DNA from: Pomacea canaliculata
Lineage: Eukaryota; Mollusca; Gastropoda; Architaenioglossa; Ampullariidae
Length of the DNA: 64,000 nt
NCBI RefSeq assembly: GCF_003073045.1
Contig: NC_037590.1
Span: 12,920,311-12,984,310, forward strand
Direction: 5' to 3'
Shown: positions 25,561 through 38,310 of the stretch, in pieces
Layout of the letters: each line of letters opens with the position of its first letter
Numbering within the stretch: the stretch's first letter is position 1
Position numbers and translations under genes: made by a program
Notes under the pieces: model-generated
Database searches by the model: none
Told to the model about the DNA's origin: nothing
Seen by the model: only the letters and a program-made list of their open reading frames with translations

Positions 25561-28500
25561 TCCAGTAAAGGGGTCATAGACTTCCAAAGACAGTGGCATG
25601 CGATCAAGTACACCAGCATTCAAACACATTATTTATATTTACAAACTATAACAGAAAAAAAGAAGAAAAAAGGGGAGGGGTAGAAGATCAGGGCCCTGGT
25701 ACATAGCGCCATTATTAGAGTCAATCGCGATGCACTCTTATAAAGATGTTCAGTCGAATAGGATGTTTTTGTATTGTTCAGTAACTATGGTCACAACCAG
25801 TTCTCATGCAGCGTGAGTGCACTGTAGTGAAGATCTGGCAGAATGAAGGAAGATCTGGCAACAAAAAAGGCAAATCTGGCAGAAAGCAGAAAGAGCGAAC
25901 AGGAAAAAGAAAGATGTCTTCACAAAAGAAGATCCTAGTAAAAAAAAGAGCAAGACAATATTGGAGAAAATAAAATTTAAATACTAAACCTACAAGAAGT
26001 TTACTTCTGAAGAGCTGAAGTCTTTGTCCTACCCATATAGAGAAAGTGAACCGCCAGTCTGCAGCGATAACTACTGAGCTGCAGCATTTGTCAGCTGGCT
26101 GACACATCATCATTCAAAGGAATCTGAAAAATATATAATCTGCCCTTATTACAGTGCAAGTCGGAGTGTACAGCTTTACAAAATATGTGCACTTAAACAT
26201 CCTACTGTAAAAGTTCAGCTTGGCATGCACCACCAGTTAAATAAATTAACAAAAATATTTTTTTAGGATAAGGATTGTGTCATACTCGACTGTTGACTGC
26301 AATCAAAGGTAACAGATTAAAAGTGGGGAACAATCTTTCCCTTACAAAATTGTAGGAAAACTGAAAATTCCTTTTATCCATGCTCAAGCAAATGCACGTG
26401 GTTTTCAAGTTAAAATATCGTAGCTTCTTTCAGCTTAAGTCTCAGGAAAATTGCTAAAAGTATAAAAACCAATGATGCAAATAAAACTCATGCCTAGTAC
26501 CGGCTTCCAGAGATTAAGAATTAGAGAGGAAAAATGTCTAATTTATGCTAATCAAAAATATTTGGAACGTGATGTGCTCATTTTGCTGCCAAACTACATA
26601 TTTGTGCCTAATGTTATTATATCATCGATGACCTATTCCCTTTTGAGTCTACAGACTAACAATCATTATAGTTTTGGAATTTTTCCTTTTTGAAGATACA
26701 TTTGCTTTTCCTCGCTTCTTTTTAAGGCTATTTGAATAAGCAAACTGGTGCTCATCGAACCTGTCTGCACGATAACAATCGTTAAGTAAATATCGCCTCA
26801 TCATTATTTGAATACAAACACCGTTTGGATGCTGCTAGATTTCATTTTTTAAAACATGCACATTTTCGTGTGCTTTCGGGTTTCCCTTTTCAGAAAAGGA
26901 AAATTGTGATTTTTGTATATTTAAATTTCTTACACTATTCAATGTCAACAGAACATATTTTTCATCTGTGTCAAAATGAATATTTGTATCCCTAAACACT
27001 TTAACCTTTACTACATGAAGTAAGAAGAGAACCTATAAAAGGATTTTTTAAACGTGTGGATAATTAGATGACCTTTTTCTTCACGAACCAGCATTTTGCA
27101 CAAGTCATAAGAGTGTCCAAAGGAAGAGGAGATTTCGCACTATGAAGACAAGGCTGATGAAGGAGAAGGGGGTGAACCAAAGTAGTCAATGAAGACTGAT
27201 GACTACCAACAATATAAACAGGTGTCACGGGATGAAAACCTCTAGATGTGATCCTTTTCTGTTGTGATAAGCGAGTGTTGACCACTGCGCTATCGAGCGC
27301 TCCTTAATCAGGAAGGAAACGGAAACCCAGTCGGCTCGTTGATAGAGCTTGTGTAGTGCGTCACCCATGTGGACATTCTAATAAGGGAAAGTGGAATTGA
27401 ACAAAAGAAAAGCATAAAAGAAAGAAACAGACAAAAGTAGAGTTCATGAGACTGGCGGAGACTCACAGTACATTCCAGTGTGTCTGGACAGTCAACAGGG
27501 TCAGTAACTCCAACGGCGTCTCTCTTATCAGACAATATTCTTTTTTTTTTTTTTTTTCTCAATGTGGAAACTGATTCGAATGTCGCAATTGAGTCTCGTA
27601 ATTTGTTCTTCTTTTTCTTTCAAAGCTCATTCTACAAACTTCTTGCTCTTGATATTTTTAAGGTCCTTCAAGCGATTGTCTTGATGTCTGCGCAGTTACG
27701 TAATTGCTTTTATGAGAAACAACTATTCATGAGCATGAATAAATGAGATGTATTGAATTTTTCCTGACATATGAGTGATAAAGTTGTTTGATGCTTTGTC
27801 GCTGACGTTTGCAGATAAAATCAACCAGACTGGGACCAACTGTTGTAAAGACCAATCAGTTATCATGTCGGTAAGTGATTCAGCAAACACCTCGTGTGAC
27901 GAGGACAGCAACCGAGAGTCGCTCTCGCCATACCTGTCTCCTCACTTTTTTGACGAAGACTTTCATTTGGAAGCATATGCAGAATACCGAGCATCCAACG
28001 CCCTCTACAAAGCATTTACCCCATGTTGTCTTGCGCTGGGGTTAGTCGGGAACTGCGGGTCCGTTGTGGTGCTGCTATGTGGGAGAATGCCAAGATCAAC
28101 GACCTTTACCTACATGGTTGCTTTGGCAACGTGTGACATCATGTCGGAGGTCCTTAACTTAGTCTTATATGCAGGGAAGCATGTGGATGACACTCTTTAT
28201 GCTCGAGTCAGCTGTGGATTAGTCTTTTTCCTATTTTTTTTCTCGGTCCATAGCAGCGTGCTGTTGACTGTAACCATGACGGCTGAAAGGTATTTGATAC
28301 TAAAATATCCACTCAAGGCCAGCTGTTTGTTTACTGTCAATCGCGCCCGACTTGCTGTAGGAGCTGTGGGCCTTGTGTCCTTCCTTCTAAACGCTCACAA
28401 CTTTTTCACCAGAAAGACAGTGTGGAATGAATACTTACACAAGTACATCTGTGACGCTACAGGAGAAACCAGCGAATTCTTCTTGTACAAAGTTTGGCCG

Positions 28501-29510
28501 TGGATAGACGGAAATGTGTATTGTTACCTCCCCTTTGGGGCTCTTTTCGTGTTGAATATCCTTATTTTCAGGCAGATCAAGACTGCAGATCAAGTTTTTT
28601 CGGAGCTGAGTAATCCGTGCACAAAAATGTGAGCCATTCCAGACGATGCCAGAGAGAGTAGACAGATTTAACAGTTGTTTGCTGATGTAACTGTTTAGCA
28701 TTCCTTGTTCTTGTGGGCCCCTTGGGCGTAGTGTTAGTAGTAGAGCAAGGATACTTACCACAGGAAATCCTGCTGACAAGGCGAAACTGAGTTTAATTCG
28801 AACTGTATTTGGCTGTTTAACTTATATTAATCATGCTGTTAACTTTTTCTTATACTTCCTTAATGGAGGTCACTTTCGCAGAGAAGCTTTGCGACTTTTT
28901 TGTCCTAGATATTCGAATGTTAAGACATCGGTGAAAATCATGAAGGATAGAGTGAAGATATATCAGATAGACAAGGTTTTGAGAGTAGCACATCATATTG
29001 AAGGAAAAGAACAAGATTTTGTGTCTCCTGAAAGACTAGGTTCTTTTGATTAGGTCCTTTTTTGTGAAGATAGACCCAAAAGACCGAAGAGCACCAAAGA
29101 ACCTAATGTGAAAAAGAAAACGAAAGCTGAGAAAATATAGGAGGCGATGGCAGCAATACGATTTAGGCGGAAATTCATCCAATATTTCAAGCTGATTACA
29201 ACCTAGATAACATAAACGTATCCATGTGCAGTCCTCAGCGTATGTGCTTCTGACCTCCTTGTGCGCAAGTTGGAAATCTTGAGAACGGAAGGGGAATATT
29301 CGACCAGATGTGGGGAAATGATCTTTTATGCTGGTTTTCATTCACACAACTTTTCACCTCAATAGAACTTTAGTTAAAGAGTTTCAGCCATCAGAGGGTT
29401 AATATCTGTCAGGGGTGAGCAGGTGATGTTTGAAGGTATATTTCGCCTTTTCTGGTTGTGTGCCTTACTACGACAGCGGATGTGTTACAAATATTACCAG
29501 CATTTTAAGA
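25550..29510 (+). repeat. Left copy of a ~4 kb block tandemly duplicated at 31740-35620
   Basis: Long stretches match the right copy in the same order: the GGGTCATAGACTTCC segment (25568 and 31767), the AGATCTGGCA-rich segment (25833 and 32168), the CTATGAAGACAAGGCTGATGA segment (27140 and 33036), the TCAACAGGGTCAGTAACTCC segment (27492 and 33380), the receptor itself, and the CTTACTACGACAGCGGATG segment (29465 and 35566). The offset is about 5.9-6.2 kb. The boundaries are approximate. Confidence 0.85.
27865..29053 (+). pseudogene. Class A GPCR, dead copy in the left duplication block
   Basis: This copy is closely similar to the intact receptor at 33553-34734. It reads normally from the ATG at 27865 through TM1-TM5 (N-terminal NTS sequon, TAERYLILKYPL at the end of TM3, ICDATGETSEFFLY in ECL2). 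An extra-base frameshift then falls in ICL3 near 28622-28630, giving a TGA at 28630-28632 after CTKM. TM6 and TM7 continue in other frames with further changes: ATTTAAC versus ATTACAG at about 28667, and GTTTAG near 28691, plus more near 28750. The intact-like tail resumes through RREALRLF to GSFD and the TAG at 29051-29053. Several independent lesions of different kind make this a genuine pseudogene. A truncated five-TM product would not be a working receptor. Confidence 0.88.
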
Positions 29511-31739
29511 TGTGGCTCGGGAATACGTTTGTTATGTGCCATGACCATAAAAACTACCGGAATATGAGCAGGTTCATAACTATCATGAAGAGTAAGAGTA
29601 AGAGACAACCATTTTTTATCTTGTGTTTCCTTCGCGTTCTGCTGGCCTGTACGCGCACGGAAGATGGGAAGCAGGTCACATCAGGTGACATCTTACCTTC
29701 TGTAACCCTTGTAACCCTGTTACAAACCTCAAGATCAAGTGAAGCTCACGGTACTTGTCACACAGTCGTCTGCTAGCAGGGTCTTCGTAGGTCTCTTGAT
29801 TTTGGGGCCGGACATCCCCCTTTCCGTCCGTGGGTACAGGTTTTGGAACATTTTTACCTGCCAATAGTTTCTGTGCTAGAGAGAAATCATGTCTGTTAGT
29901 TATGAAAGTTCGATTTCTGGATCGTGGCGCTTGTGGCGCACCTATATTTCTCTCTGAAATTATATGTTTATGTTCGCAAGACTGTAAGGAGATTTCAGTA
30001 GCATCGTAAGGGACCTTAGCTAAGGGCAATGACAATGACCAACTTGATTTGTCCCAGTGAGCAATGTGAACATGGGAAGGTACTCTAGTCACAAAAGTGA
30101 AAGTCAGAAATAAAAATAAGAAACAAAGTTCGTTGCAAGATGCAGCGTTAAAAGATGTCAACAGTGAAAAAAATAGCAAATGAAAAAAAAGGGTCATCAC
30201 AATTATGTATATATAAATATATAAAACAAACACACTTGCATCAAGAATATTCATGTGCGCACTTGCACGTGACGGTATAAGCAGGACCTAAAACATGGAT
30301 AGACGGCTAAAATTACTGCACAGTCTACCACAGTGAGTACTTTGAAAACAATACCTCATCTGTGGTCAACGTGTTAATTAAATTATTGCATGATTAGTAA
30401 ATTTCTTCGGTTAAAAATTGTAGCATAACATAAACGTAATAAACGTGGCGAGAAACCTCTCTGTGACTTTTGTCAAATTTCTTCATCCAGTCCGTCACTC
30501 ACAGGAAGACACCTTCAAATGACTCCTGACTGCTGCACGTGGGTTAGTAATGAAGTTGTAATGAGCTGTGGTAGGTCTCGTATTGTCTCGTGTACGAATG
30601 GTGTCTTGTGTCTGACGTCTTGTGTGCGTCATTTGTTCCACGTCACTTGAAACAGAAAAATACGTCATACATAAGAAAGGTTGCTCTCAAAATGGCAAAG
30701 TGAGCGAGAAAACAACGGTCTTCGTCGGCCATCTTCTTTAGAACTCTTTCAGTGAGCTTGTGCCTCTTTCGATTCACCTACAAATCTCTTCATCTTCATC
30801 GTCATCTACTAGAGCTCGTCGAGTGTTGTGTTGTGTGTAATACGTCATGCGTATGAGAGGTAAGTGTACGTTCGTCCTTATTACATGTGCTAGGAAATGT
30901 GCTGAGTGTATTTAGTTAATATCTTTCAAACATTCTAGAATGTTATTCACAGGGAAGATATTAGTAAACAAACTATAACTATGCAAGAGGGATCATAAGA
31001 TAGGAAATAAGTAGTTGATAAATAGGGACGCTCGGGTAGACATACAAACACGAAAGAGAGAGACAGAGAGAGAGAGAAAAAAAGACACAGAAAGCGAGTG
31101 TCGACGCCTATATGGGGTGCATCTGTGAATTCCTTTTTTGTATGCGTTACTGCATCATTCTGCGATTTCATCATATATGTACCAGTTCTTCTGTTTCTTC
31201 GACTGTCTTACTCTTGTTTGTCAGACAGTGGAATAGTTTACTGGACGGAACACATGTGACAGTAAAAAAAAAAATAAAAAAAAATAACAACAATAGTAGA
31301 GCTTTGTTATTACAAAGCGTCACATTTTTCTATGGCCTTGCTATGTACAAGACAGAAAGATGTTTTCACGTTGTCATTGACGACACAATTTTAAGAAAAA
31401 TTTAGCAGTGTTTTAGTGGTCGAAGTTTTACATTTTCGAACTATTTTTAGACAGATGAATAGCAAACAAAACATTTAATGCAAAGATATACGAAACTATT
31501 GAATGTAGTCACTAGAAAAATCTACGGAGGCAATACAGATCAGGTGTATTTGTTTTTTAACCTGTGTTTGTATTTACTCAAGGCACGTGCCCAAAAGGAT
31601 TAGTCAACATAATATAGATTTTTCCCTTGTGTTTTCCTGGGACTAGTGGTATTAAACAGTATGTGTACATAACTTGACACGTGCAAGAGGCATCGTTCTC
31701 ATCGTTCAAGCCGGTTTTCCTGTTGTGGTGGACAGATGA
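29054..31739. other. No gene recognised; spacer between duplicated blocks
   Basis: There are no frames with recognisable motifs. Roughly 30280-30560 resembles 51590-51850 (shared GACGxCTAAAxTTACTGCACA, GTGACTTT and TTTCTTCATC segments in the same order). A GA-rich tract lies at 31053-31085. Confidence 0.5.
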
Positions 31740-34700
31740 TCATGTTCTGCTCTAGCAAGTGGGTCATAGACTTCCCAACAGGCTCGTTTTTTAAATGTTG
31801 TTTAAAAAATCACGCATGCCTACAATAAAAGAAATAATTGTAGAATGCAAAAAAAAAAAAAAAAAAAGAGAGAGAGAGAGAGAGAGTTAAATGACAAAAA
31901 AAGAAGAAAAGTGGAGATCTGAGTCCGAGGGCGCAAGACGAGGGTAATCGCAACTGAATACTGGCCGCGAGCTGCTTTTTCTTAACTATCCACGTAGTAA
32001 AGACGTTGTGGACCCAAGGCCTAGCTCATCAGGTCTTAGCGCCATTGCCAGACGCACTCTAAGGAAGAGTTTTAGGCGGATAGGATGTTTTTGTAATGTT
32101 CAGTCACTATGGCACGACCAGTTCTCATGCGGTTTGCCTGCACTTTAGGAAAATTTTAGCAGGATGAAGGAAGATCTGGCGACAAATAGACAAATCTGGC
32201 AGAAAGAAGAAAAAAGTGACAGAAAAAAGAAAAATGGCTTCACAAACGACGATCCTTCCACATCCCTCAACAAAGAAATATTGCGGAAAGAAAAAAATGT
32301 ATACCTTCAAAATGTTTAATTCTGAAGAGCCGTATTTTTTGTACTCCTCCTGAGACAGTGAACCGCCTGCCTCGAGCGATAACAACAGAGTTTGACAATG
32401 AGAGAGGGAAAATGTATAATTTATGCTCGCTAAAATATATTGGACAGTAATATAATCAATCTCAGGCCAAACTACATATTTGTGCCTAATGTTAACTATA
32501 TAATCGATGACCTATCCTCTTAAATCTACAGACTAACATTCGTAATTTCTGGAGAATGTTTTTTTTTTGTCAAAGATAGGTTTGCTTTTCCTCGCTTCTT
32601 TTTAAGCTCATTTGAAGAAACAACTTGTGCTCATCGAACCTGTCTGCACAATAAAAATTGCTGAGTAAATATCGTTTTGTCATTATTTGAATATAGGCAC
32701 CGTTAGTATGCTTGGGGTTTTTTCCCTTCATTTCATGTACTTTGGGAATTTCTTTTTTCAGAAAAGGAAAATTGTGATTTTGTATATTTAAATTTCATTT
32801 TCAATATCAACAGAACTAAGCATATTTCTACGTCTGTGTCAAAATAAACGTTTTCATCCATACACTTTTTAACTTATACCAGACGAAAAAGAAGAAGAAC
32901 CTATAAAACGATTTTCTAAACGTGTTGGTCATTAGATAAAACGTTTTTCTGTACCAAACAATCACAAGAGTGCCCAGAGGAAGAAGTCAGGGCGGTTGAT
33001 TTATTTCAAAGGAAAGGGTAAATGGTGATTTGGCACTATGAAGACAAGGCTGATGAAGGGGAAGGGGGTGAACCAAATCAACAAATACTGATGACTACCC
33101 ACTATATGAACAGGTGTCACGGGATGAAAACTTCAAGCTGTGATCATTTTTGTTGTGACAAGCGAGTGTTGACCACTGAGCTTCGAGCGCTCCTTAAACA
33201 GAAAAGAGAGGGAAACCCAGTCGGCTCGTTGATAGAGCTTGTGTAGTGCGTCACCCATGTGGACATTCTAATAAGGGAAAGTGGACTTGAACAAAAAAAA
33301 AAGATAAAAGAAAGAAACAGACAAAAGTAGAGTTCATGAGACTGGCTGAGACTCAGTGCATTCCAGTGTGTCTGGACAGTCAACAGGGTCAGTAACTCCA
33401 ACGGCGTCTCTCTTATCAGACAATATTCTTTTTTTTTCTCAATGTGGAAACTGATTGGAATGTCACAATTCAGTCTCTAATTTTTTTCTTCTTTTACTTT
33501 CAAAGCTTATTGTAGAAACTTCTTGCTCTTGATAGTTTTAAGGTCAGTTAGCATGTCGGTAAGCGGTTCAGCAAACACCTCGTTGGACGAGGACAACAAC
33601 CGAGAGTCGCTCTCGCCATACCTGCCCCCATACTTTCTTGACCGAGACTTTCACTTAGAAGAATTTGCAGAATACCGAGCATCCAACGCCCTCTACAAAG
33701 CATTTACCCCATGTTGTCTTGCGCTGGGGTTAGTCGGGAACTGCGGGTCCGTTGTGGTGCTGCTATGTGGGAGAATGCCAAGATCAACAACCTTTACCTA
33801 CATGGTTGCCTTGGCAACGTGTGATGCCATGTCAGAGGTCTTTAACTTAATCTTTTACGCAGGGAAGAATGTGGATGACACTCTTTATGCTCGGGTCAGC
33901 TGTGGACTAGTCTTTTTCCTATTTTTGTTCTCTGTTCATAGCAGCGTGCTGTTGACTGTAACCATGACGACTGAAAGGTATTTGATATTAAAATATCCAC
34001 TCAAGGCCAGCTGTTTGTTTACTGTTAAGCGCGCTCGACTTGCTGTAGGAGCTGTGGGCCTTGTGTCCTTCCTTCTAAACGTTCACAACTTTTTCACCAG
34101 AAAGACAGTGTGGAATGAATACTTACACAAGTACATCTGTGACGCTACAGGAGAAACCAGCGAATTCTTTCTGTACAAAGTTTGGCCGTGGATAGACGGA
34201 AGTGTGTATTGTTACTTCCCCTTTGGGGCTCTTTTCGTGTTGAATATCCTTATTTTCAGGCAGATCAAGACTTCAGATCAAGTTTTTTTGGAGCTGAGTA
34301 ATCAGTGCACAAAATGGAGCACCAGACGATCCAGAGAGAGTAGACAGATTACAGTTATGTTGCTGACGGTAACTTTAGCATTCCTTGTTCTTGTGGGCCC
34401 CTTGGGCGTAGTTTTAGTAGTAGAGCAAAGGGTGCTTACCACAGGAAATTTTGTTGACAAGGCGAGACTGAGTTTAATTCGGACTGTAGTTAGTTGTTTA
34501 ACTTATATTAATCATGCAGTTAACTTTTTCTTATACTTCCTCAATGGAGGTCACTTTCGCAGAGAAGCTTTACGACTTTTTTGTCCTAGAAATAAGAATG
34601 TTAAGACATCGGTGAAAATCATGAAGGATAGAGTGAAGATATATCAGATAGACAAGATTTTGAGAGTAGCACATCATATTAAAGAAAAAGATCAAAATTT

Positions 34701-35620
34701 TGAGTCTTCTGAAAGACTAGGTTCTTTTGATTAGGTCCTTTTTTTTTCTTCTGAATGTAGACCTCAAACACCCAAATTTGTTCTTGAACTCTATTATTAA
34801 TGGGAAAGAGAATTTAAACGTTGAGAAAAAATCTAGCAGTCCGTTGCAACAATCAGATTTAGGCAAAAATTCTTCTAGTTTGTTAAACTGAAGTATATCA
34901 GATAGACAATTTTTCTAGAGCTACGAAATAGTAAACTATAAACATTTTTTTATCTAAATGAAATATTATATTATATTATATTATATTATAGTGTTTTGAC
35001 TGCTGTATGATCTATTTTCTGAAGATGGACACTAATTTTTTCTGGAACTGCAAAATATGCAGAATTCTTAACTGTTATGTGAAATGAAGACTCAGATATA
35101 GCATGTTTCTGTAGCTGATTTTACACCGCGGTTAAATCATGGGTAAATAAATTACTTCCTTACCATGGAGGACAAACAAAGGGATTTTGCTCATAGCAGG
35201 AGGATGAATACCGAAAGAGCACTGAAGAATCCATGTACAATCATGAGTTTTTGTTGCAGACCTCTTTGTATACATAGTGATGTTTGTAGGCGTTAATCCT
35301 GAGTACGGAAGGGGAATATTTGGCCAGATGTGTTCTGATGTGATCTGAAGCTGATCTTTACCTGTTAATTGAATCAACGGTGCACCTCAGTCGTCCTTGA
35401 AATTACAAATACGAGTTAAACCTAATCTATACTAAATAGCATAGAAATGATTTCGTTTCGTGAAACTTTAAGAGTTAAAGCCATCAGAGAGTCATTGTCT
35501 GTTATGGGTGAGCATGACTAACAGGTGATGTTGGAAGGCATATTTCGCCTTTTCTGGTTGTGTGCCTTACTACGACAGCGGATGTTACAAATATTGTCAG
35601 CATTTTAAAATTCTTTGAGA
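31740..35620 (+). repeat. Right copy of the tandem duplication (with the intact receptor)
   Basis: Partner of 25550-29510. It contains the same 5' flank of about 1.8 kb, the receptor and the 3' flank. Its left edge includes a poly(A)/(GA)n tract at 31849-31886 that is absent from the other copy. Confidence 0.85.
33553..34734 (+). CDS. Class A rhodopsin-like GPCR, intact, 393 aa
   Basis: A single-exon plasma-membrane receptor, probably for a peptide or an environmental ligand; the ligand is not readable from sequence. The ATG at 33553 is the first in frame; an NTS sequon is at residue 8. TM1 covers about 50-73 with the GN pair at 62-63. TM3 ends in ERY (141-143). Cys117 and Cys196 are placed for the TM3-ECL2 disulfide. 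TM5 holds the proline of CYFPF (about 220-224). TM6 has FLVLVGP in place of CWxP, and TM7 has NHAVNFFLYFL in place of NPxxY. The C-tail of about 60 residues is basic and longer than in the units downstream. Loop 3 has RRSRESRQ. The overall style recalls the FMRFamide/peptide-receptor side of class A; that placement is a guess. The nearest relative here is the pseudogene 5.7 kb upstream. Confidence 0.92.
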   Translation: MSVSGSANTSLDEDNNRESLSPYLPPYFLDRDFHLEEFAEYRASNALYKAFTPCCLALGLVGNCGSVVVLLCGRMPRSTTFTYMVALATCDAMSEVFNLIFYAGKNVDDTLYARVSCGLVFFLFLFSVHSSVLLTVTMTTERYLILKYPLKASCLFTVKRARLAVGAVGLVSFLLNVHNFFTRKTVWNEYLHKYICDATGETSEFFLYKVWPWIDGSVYCYFPFGALFVLNILIFRQIKTSDQVFLELSNQCTKWSTRRSRESRQITVMLLTVTLAFLVLVGPLGVVLVVEQRVLTTGNFVDKARLSLIRTVVSCLTYINHAVNFFLYFLNGGHFRREALRLFCPRNKNVKTSVKIMKDRVKIYQIDKILRVAHHIKEKDQNFESSERLGSFD

Positions 35621-35759
35621 CTAATTACATTTTTATTGCTTTTTAGAAATGTTGCCATGTTGCATGTTCAGTAGTGTCACGCAGTGTTTGAAATTGCTGT
35701 CTGTTCCACCACATCCTTTCTGTAAGCCCGCAGATAAAGGGAAATAACTCCAAAGGGTG

Positions 35760-35861
35760 CAGTGGCGTAGAAAGATTCTCGTCTTTGGGGTGGGGGACAA
35801 TCATCATGCTGACTGTGAACTACGTTCACATTCTCGTACCCATTTTGTTCCTAAGCCACTG
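35760..35861. mobile_element. Short CAGTGGCGTAG-type MITE
   Basis: A 102 bp sequence beginning CAGTGGCGTAGAAAG and ending TTCCTAAGCCACTG, so the ends are imperfect inverted repeats. Its interior (GGGGACAATC, CTGACTGTGAACTACGTTCAC) matches the longer element at 10540-10842. No target duplication was seen. Confidence 0.6.
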
Positions 35862-36039
35862 CTGTGAAGCGAAGAATTAAAATGTTTTCTTTAGATCAAA
35901 ATTTCTATCTCTTTATTTGATGATGCTTTCCCCCGATCCTTTGTGATCACCCAAGGTTAACATATCTTCCTCTCTGAAAATAAGAAATTCTGTTCTTTTG
36001 ACTCCTGAACTAATAATGTGGATTCTTCTTCTTAGTCCT

Positions 36040-36290
36040 ATTCTCACCTAGTGGGGCATAGGGCCGCAACCACACCACGCCATCGGACCAGGTTCTGGGC
36101 GTCCCTTTCCAATCTGACCATGTCATGCCAGGTGTCTCTGCCTCTCTGTGGACTTATCTCCTCCACGTCTGTCTGGGTCTCCCAACCCTGCGCCTCCCCT
36201 GTGGGATCCAGCCCAGTGCTTGTCTTGTTAAATTGTCGGCTGGCTTTCGTGAAGTGTGACCAATCCAACCCCACTTCCGCTTTTTGATGT
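36040..36290 (-). mobile_element. LINE 3' tail fragment (minus strand)
   Basis: Read on the minus strand, this gives the C-terminal tail seen at the end of many animal LINE polymerases: a GLDWSH segment, then RDTWHDMVRLERDAQNLVRW and GVVAALCPTR before a stop at about 36044. It is in one open frame but has no RT domain attached. It is a 5'-truncated copy in a different family or orientation from the RT fragments that follow on the plus strand. Confidence 0.65.
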
Positions 36291-36714
36291 CTTGACTTGC
36301 AGGGTTTTGGTTGGTCTATGATGCGTTCGACGTTCGCAATGTGTTTTGTGCCATTAATACTTCATGTTCTTTGCCATTTTCGTAGTATTAGTTTGAAGGG
36401 GATTACATTAAAGATTATATCTCTTTTGCATACATATGAATACTTTCAAGATCGAAACGATAAATCAAGCATTTACAGGAATTCTTATGTATGGAAAAGA
36501 AAGTGGTGCACCAAACATTGGTGCCTCCTACATGGCAAAAAATGTAAAGCATTTCCGATGTCGATGTTTATTGTTTATAACGCTGAAGTATTTAATGCTC
36601 GGTGTCCAAAGTGGTGAATGGCCAGCTGCAGAATTCTTTCTAAGGAAATCAAATGCTATAAGCACAACACATATTTAATGTAATAGAGATGGAACACTCA
36701 CGAATTTTTGCTAA

Positions 36715-37260
36715 CGCCATCTACCTGGAGAAAATCATACTAGATACATTCCAAGACCATCCCGTCTTCGTGGTAATCCGGGGATAGCTACTCAGTGACC
36801 TCCGCTTCGCTGACGATATTTATTCCATGGTGGCTAGCAACAGCGAGTTACAGACTCTGGCAGTTCAAAGGCGTATGAGATGGAGCACGAAGAACAAGGT
36901 GATAGTAAACACCATCGGATCTAACAAATCAGATATCAGAATGAAAGGTGAGCAACTGGAGGAGGTGTAGCACTTAAAATACCTCGGCATGACCCTCTCC
37001 ACAGACGGTAGCTCTGCTGCGGACGGATGTCAAAGATCACAACAGCGACAGCGGCGATGACCAGTCCATGAACTTTAGGAGAGCAGGGGCGTCAGCATCC
37101 GCACCATACTTCGACTCTACAAGTCTCTCGTGGTGTCAATCATGCTCTTCGAGATGCAGATATTGCTCACGAAATTAGAGCATGTTTCCCCTACGACTGG
37201 CACCTCAAATGTCAGTAACGGGATGAAATGAACAAAAAGATGACAGTTGTTCTCAATCCT
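36715..37260 (+). mobile_element. LINE RT fragment upstream of receptor unit A
   Basis: Broken readings give the RT palm and thumb end: LSDLRFADDIYSMVASNS (36799-36852, containing the FADD catalytic pair), then KVIVNTIGSNKSDIRM and HLKYLGMTLSTDGSS. In-frame stops are present. The same fragment lies about 1.5 kb upstream of the receptors at 42.6 and 49.4 kb. Confidence 0.82.
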
Positions 37261-37600
37261 CAAGAGAGAGGGAAGAGGCACTTCTATCAGACTGAGCTCA
37301 TGAGTTAGATGGACTGGCCGATGAATAACACTGAAACAATGTCCGTGCTATAAAGTCTCTGCCACCTTGATCTAAGTGTACTGTCGAAAAACACAAAAAT
37401 CTTTTACGAGCAAACATTCCTGTTTCCTCTTAATTGACAAATCAATTATTTGCTAACAGGACCTAATATTTGAGACATCAACAAAATGTGGACTGCTCAA
37501 GATTATTTGTCATTTAAATTAGTTTTGAATGGAAGAAATGCAGGTTAGATCAATTACAAGAAGTTTATCAAGTTTGTCTTACATATTTGTGCATTTCGGC

Positions 37601-37610
37601 TATAAAAATA
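37601..37610 (+). promoter_or_regulatory. Candidate TATA box shared by three receptor units
   Basis: The sequence GGCTATAAAAATATGGC is conserved at 37598, 42082 and 48720, about 490-710 bp upstream of each receptor ATG. It lies within a longer conserved leader. Function is a guess from position and sequence only. Confidence 0.25.
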
Positions 37611-38310
37611 TGGCTTTATTTGAACACAGACTATGGGACAGTGAACTTTGTATTTACTGTTTCAAGTGTTTTCAAATAGTACTTCAAGCTTAACTCCGCC
37701 AAACATTTGATACGATTTTACAAATACCGTGGAGCAATAGACGGTTGAATTTCCAAGAAAATTCCATTTTATTTATTCTCCCAACAACGTGTACACATTC
37801 CGAGTGATTTTGAGAGACTTCAGCTGCAAATAACAAATAAGTATTTTTTTTTAGTTCAACACGTCTTAACAGCTTGTTATTATATAAATAGAGTGGTACA
37901 AGTTTTATAAAATGCGATAGAAAAAGGCAGTTGTATGAAAAGGCAGATCTTATTCTGTTAACTTGAACATGTTCTACGCAAGTATTTTTTGGCAATTTCA
38001 TGAAGCATACTTGATGGAATATGATGGCTTAGACGACTTAGTCAATCAAGAGTAGCCAAAAGAAGATTTTTGTGATTGGTAACGCTTATTGTATTTGCAG
38101 TCGTTTCATAGTTATAGAACGCTTTTAATGTCTGTTAAAGGAACATTGATAGTTTTATTTCGCTATTCAATATCCCTACTGGATACACTTAGGACAATGA
38201 GACTGGGAGGAACGTTGACTCTACGACTCATAGCCAAGAGCACGTACGTCATTTGACTCACTGTGCCACATGTAATCTCTCAGAGAAGTAAGTGTATTTG
38301 TTATTTTGAA

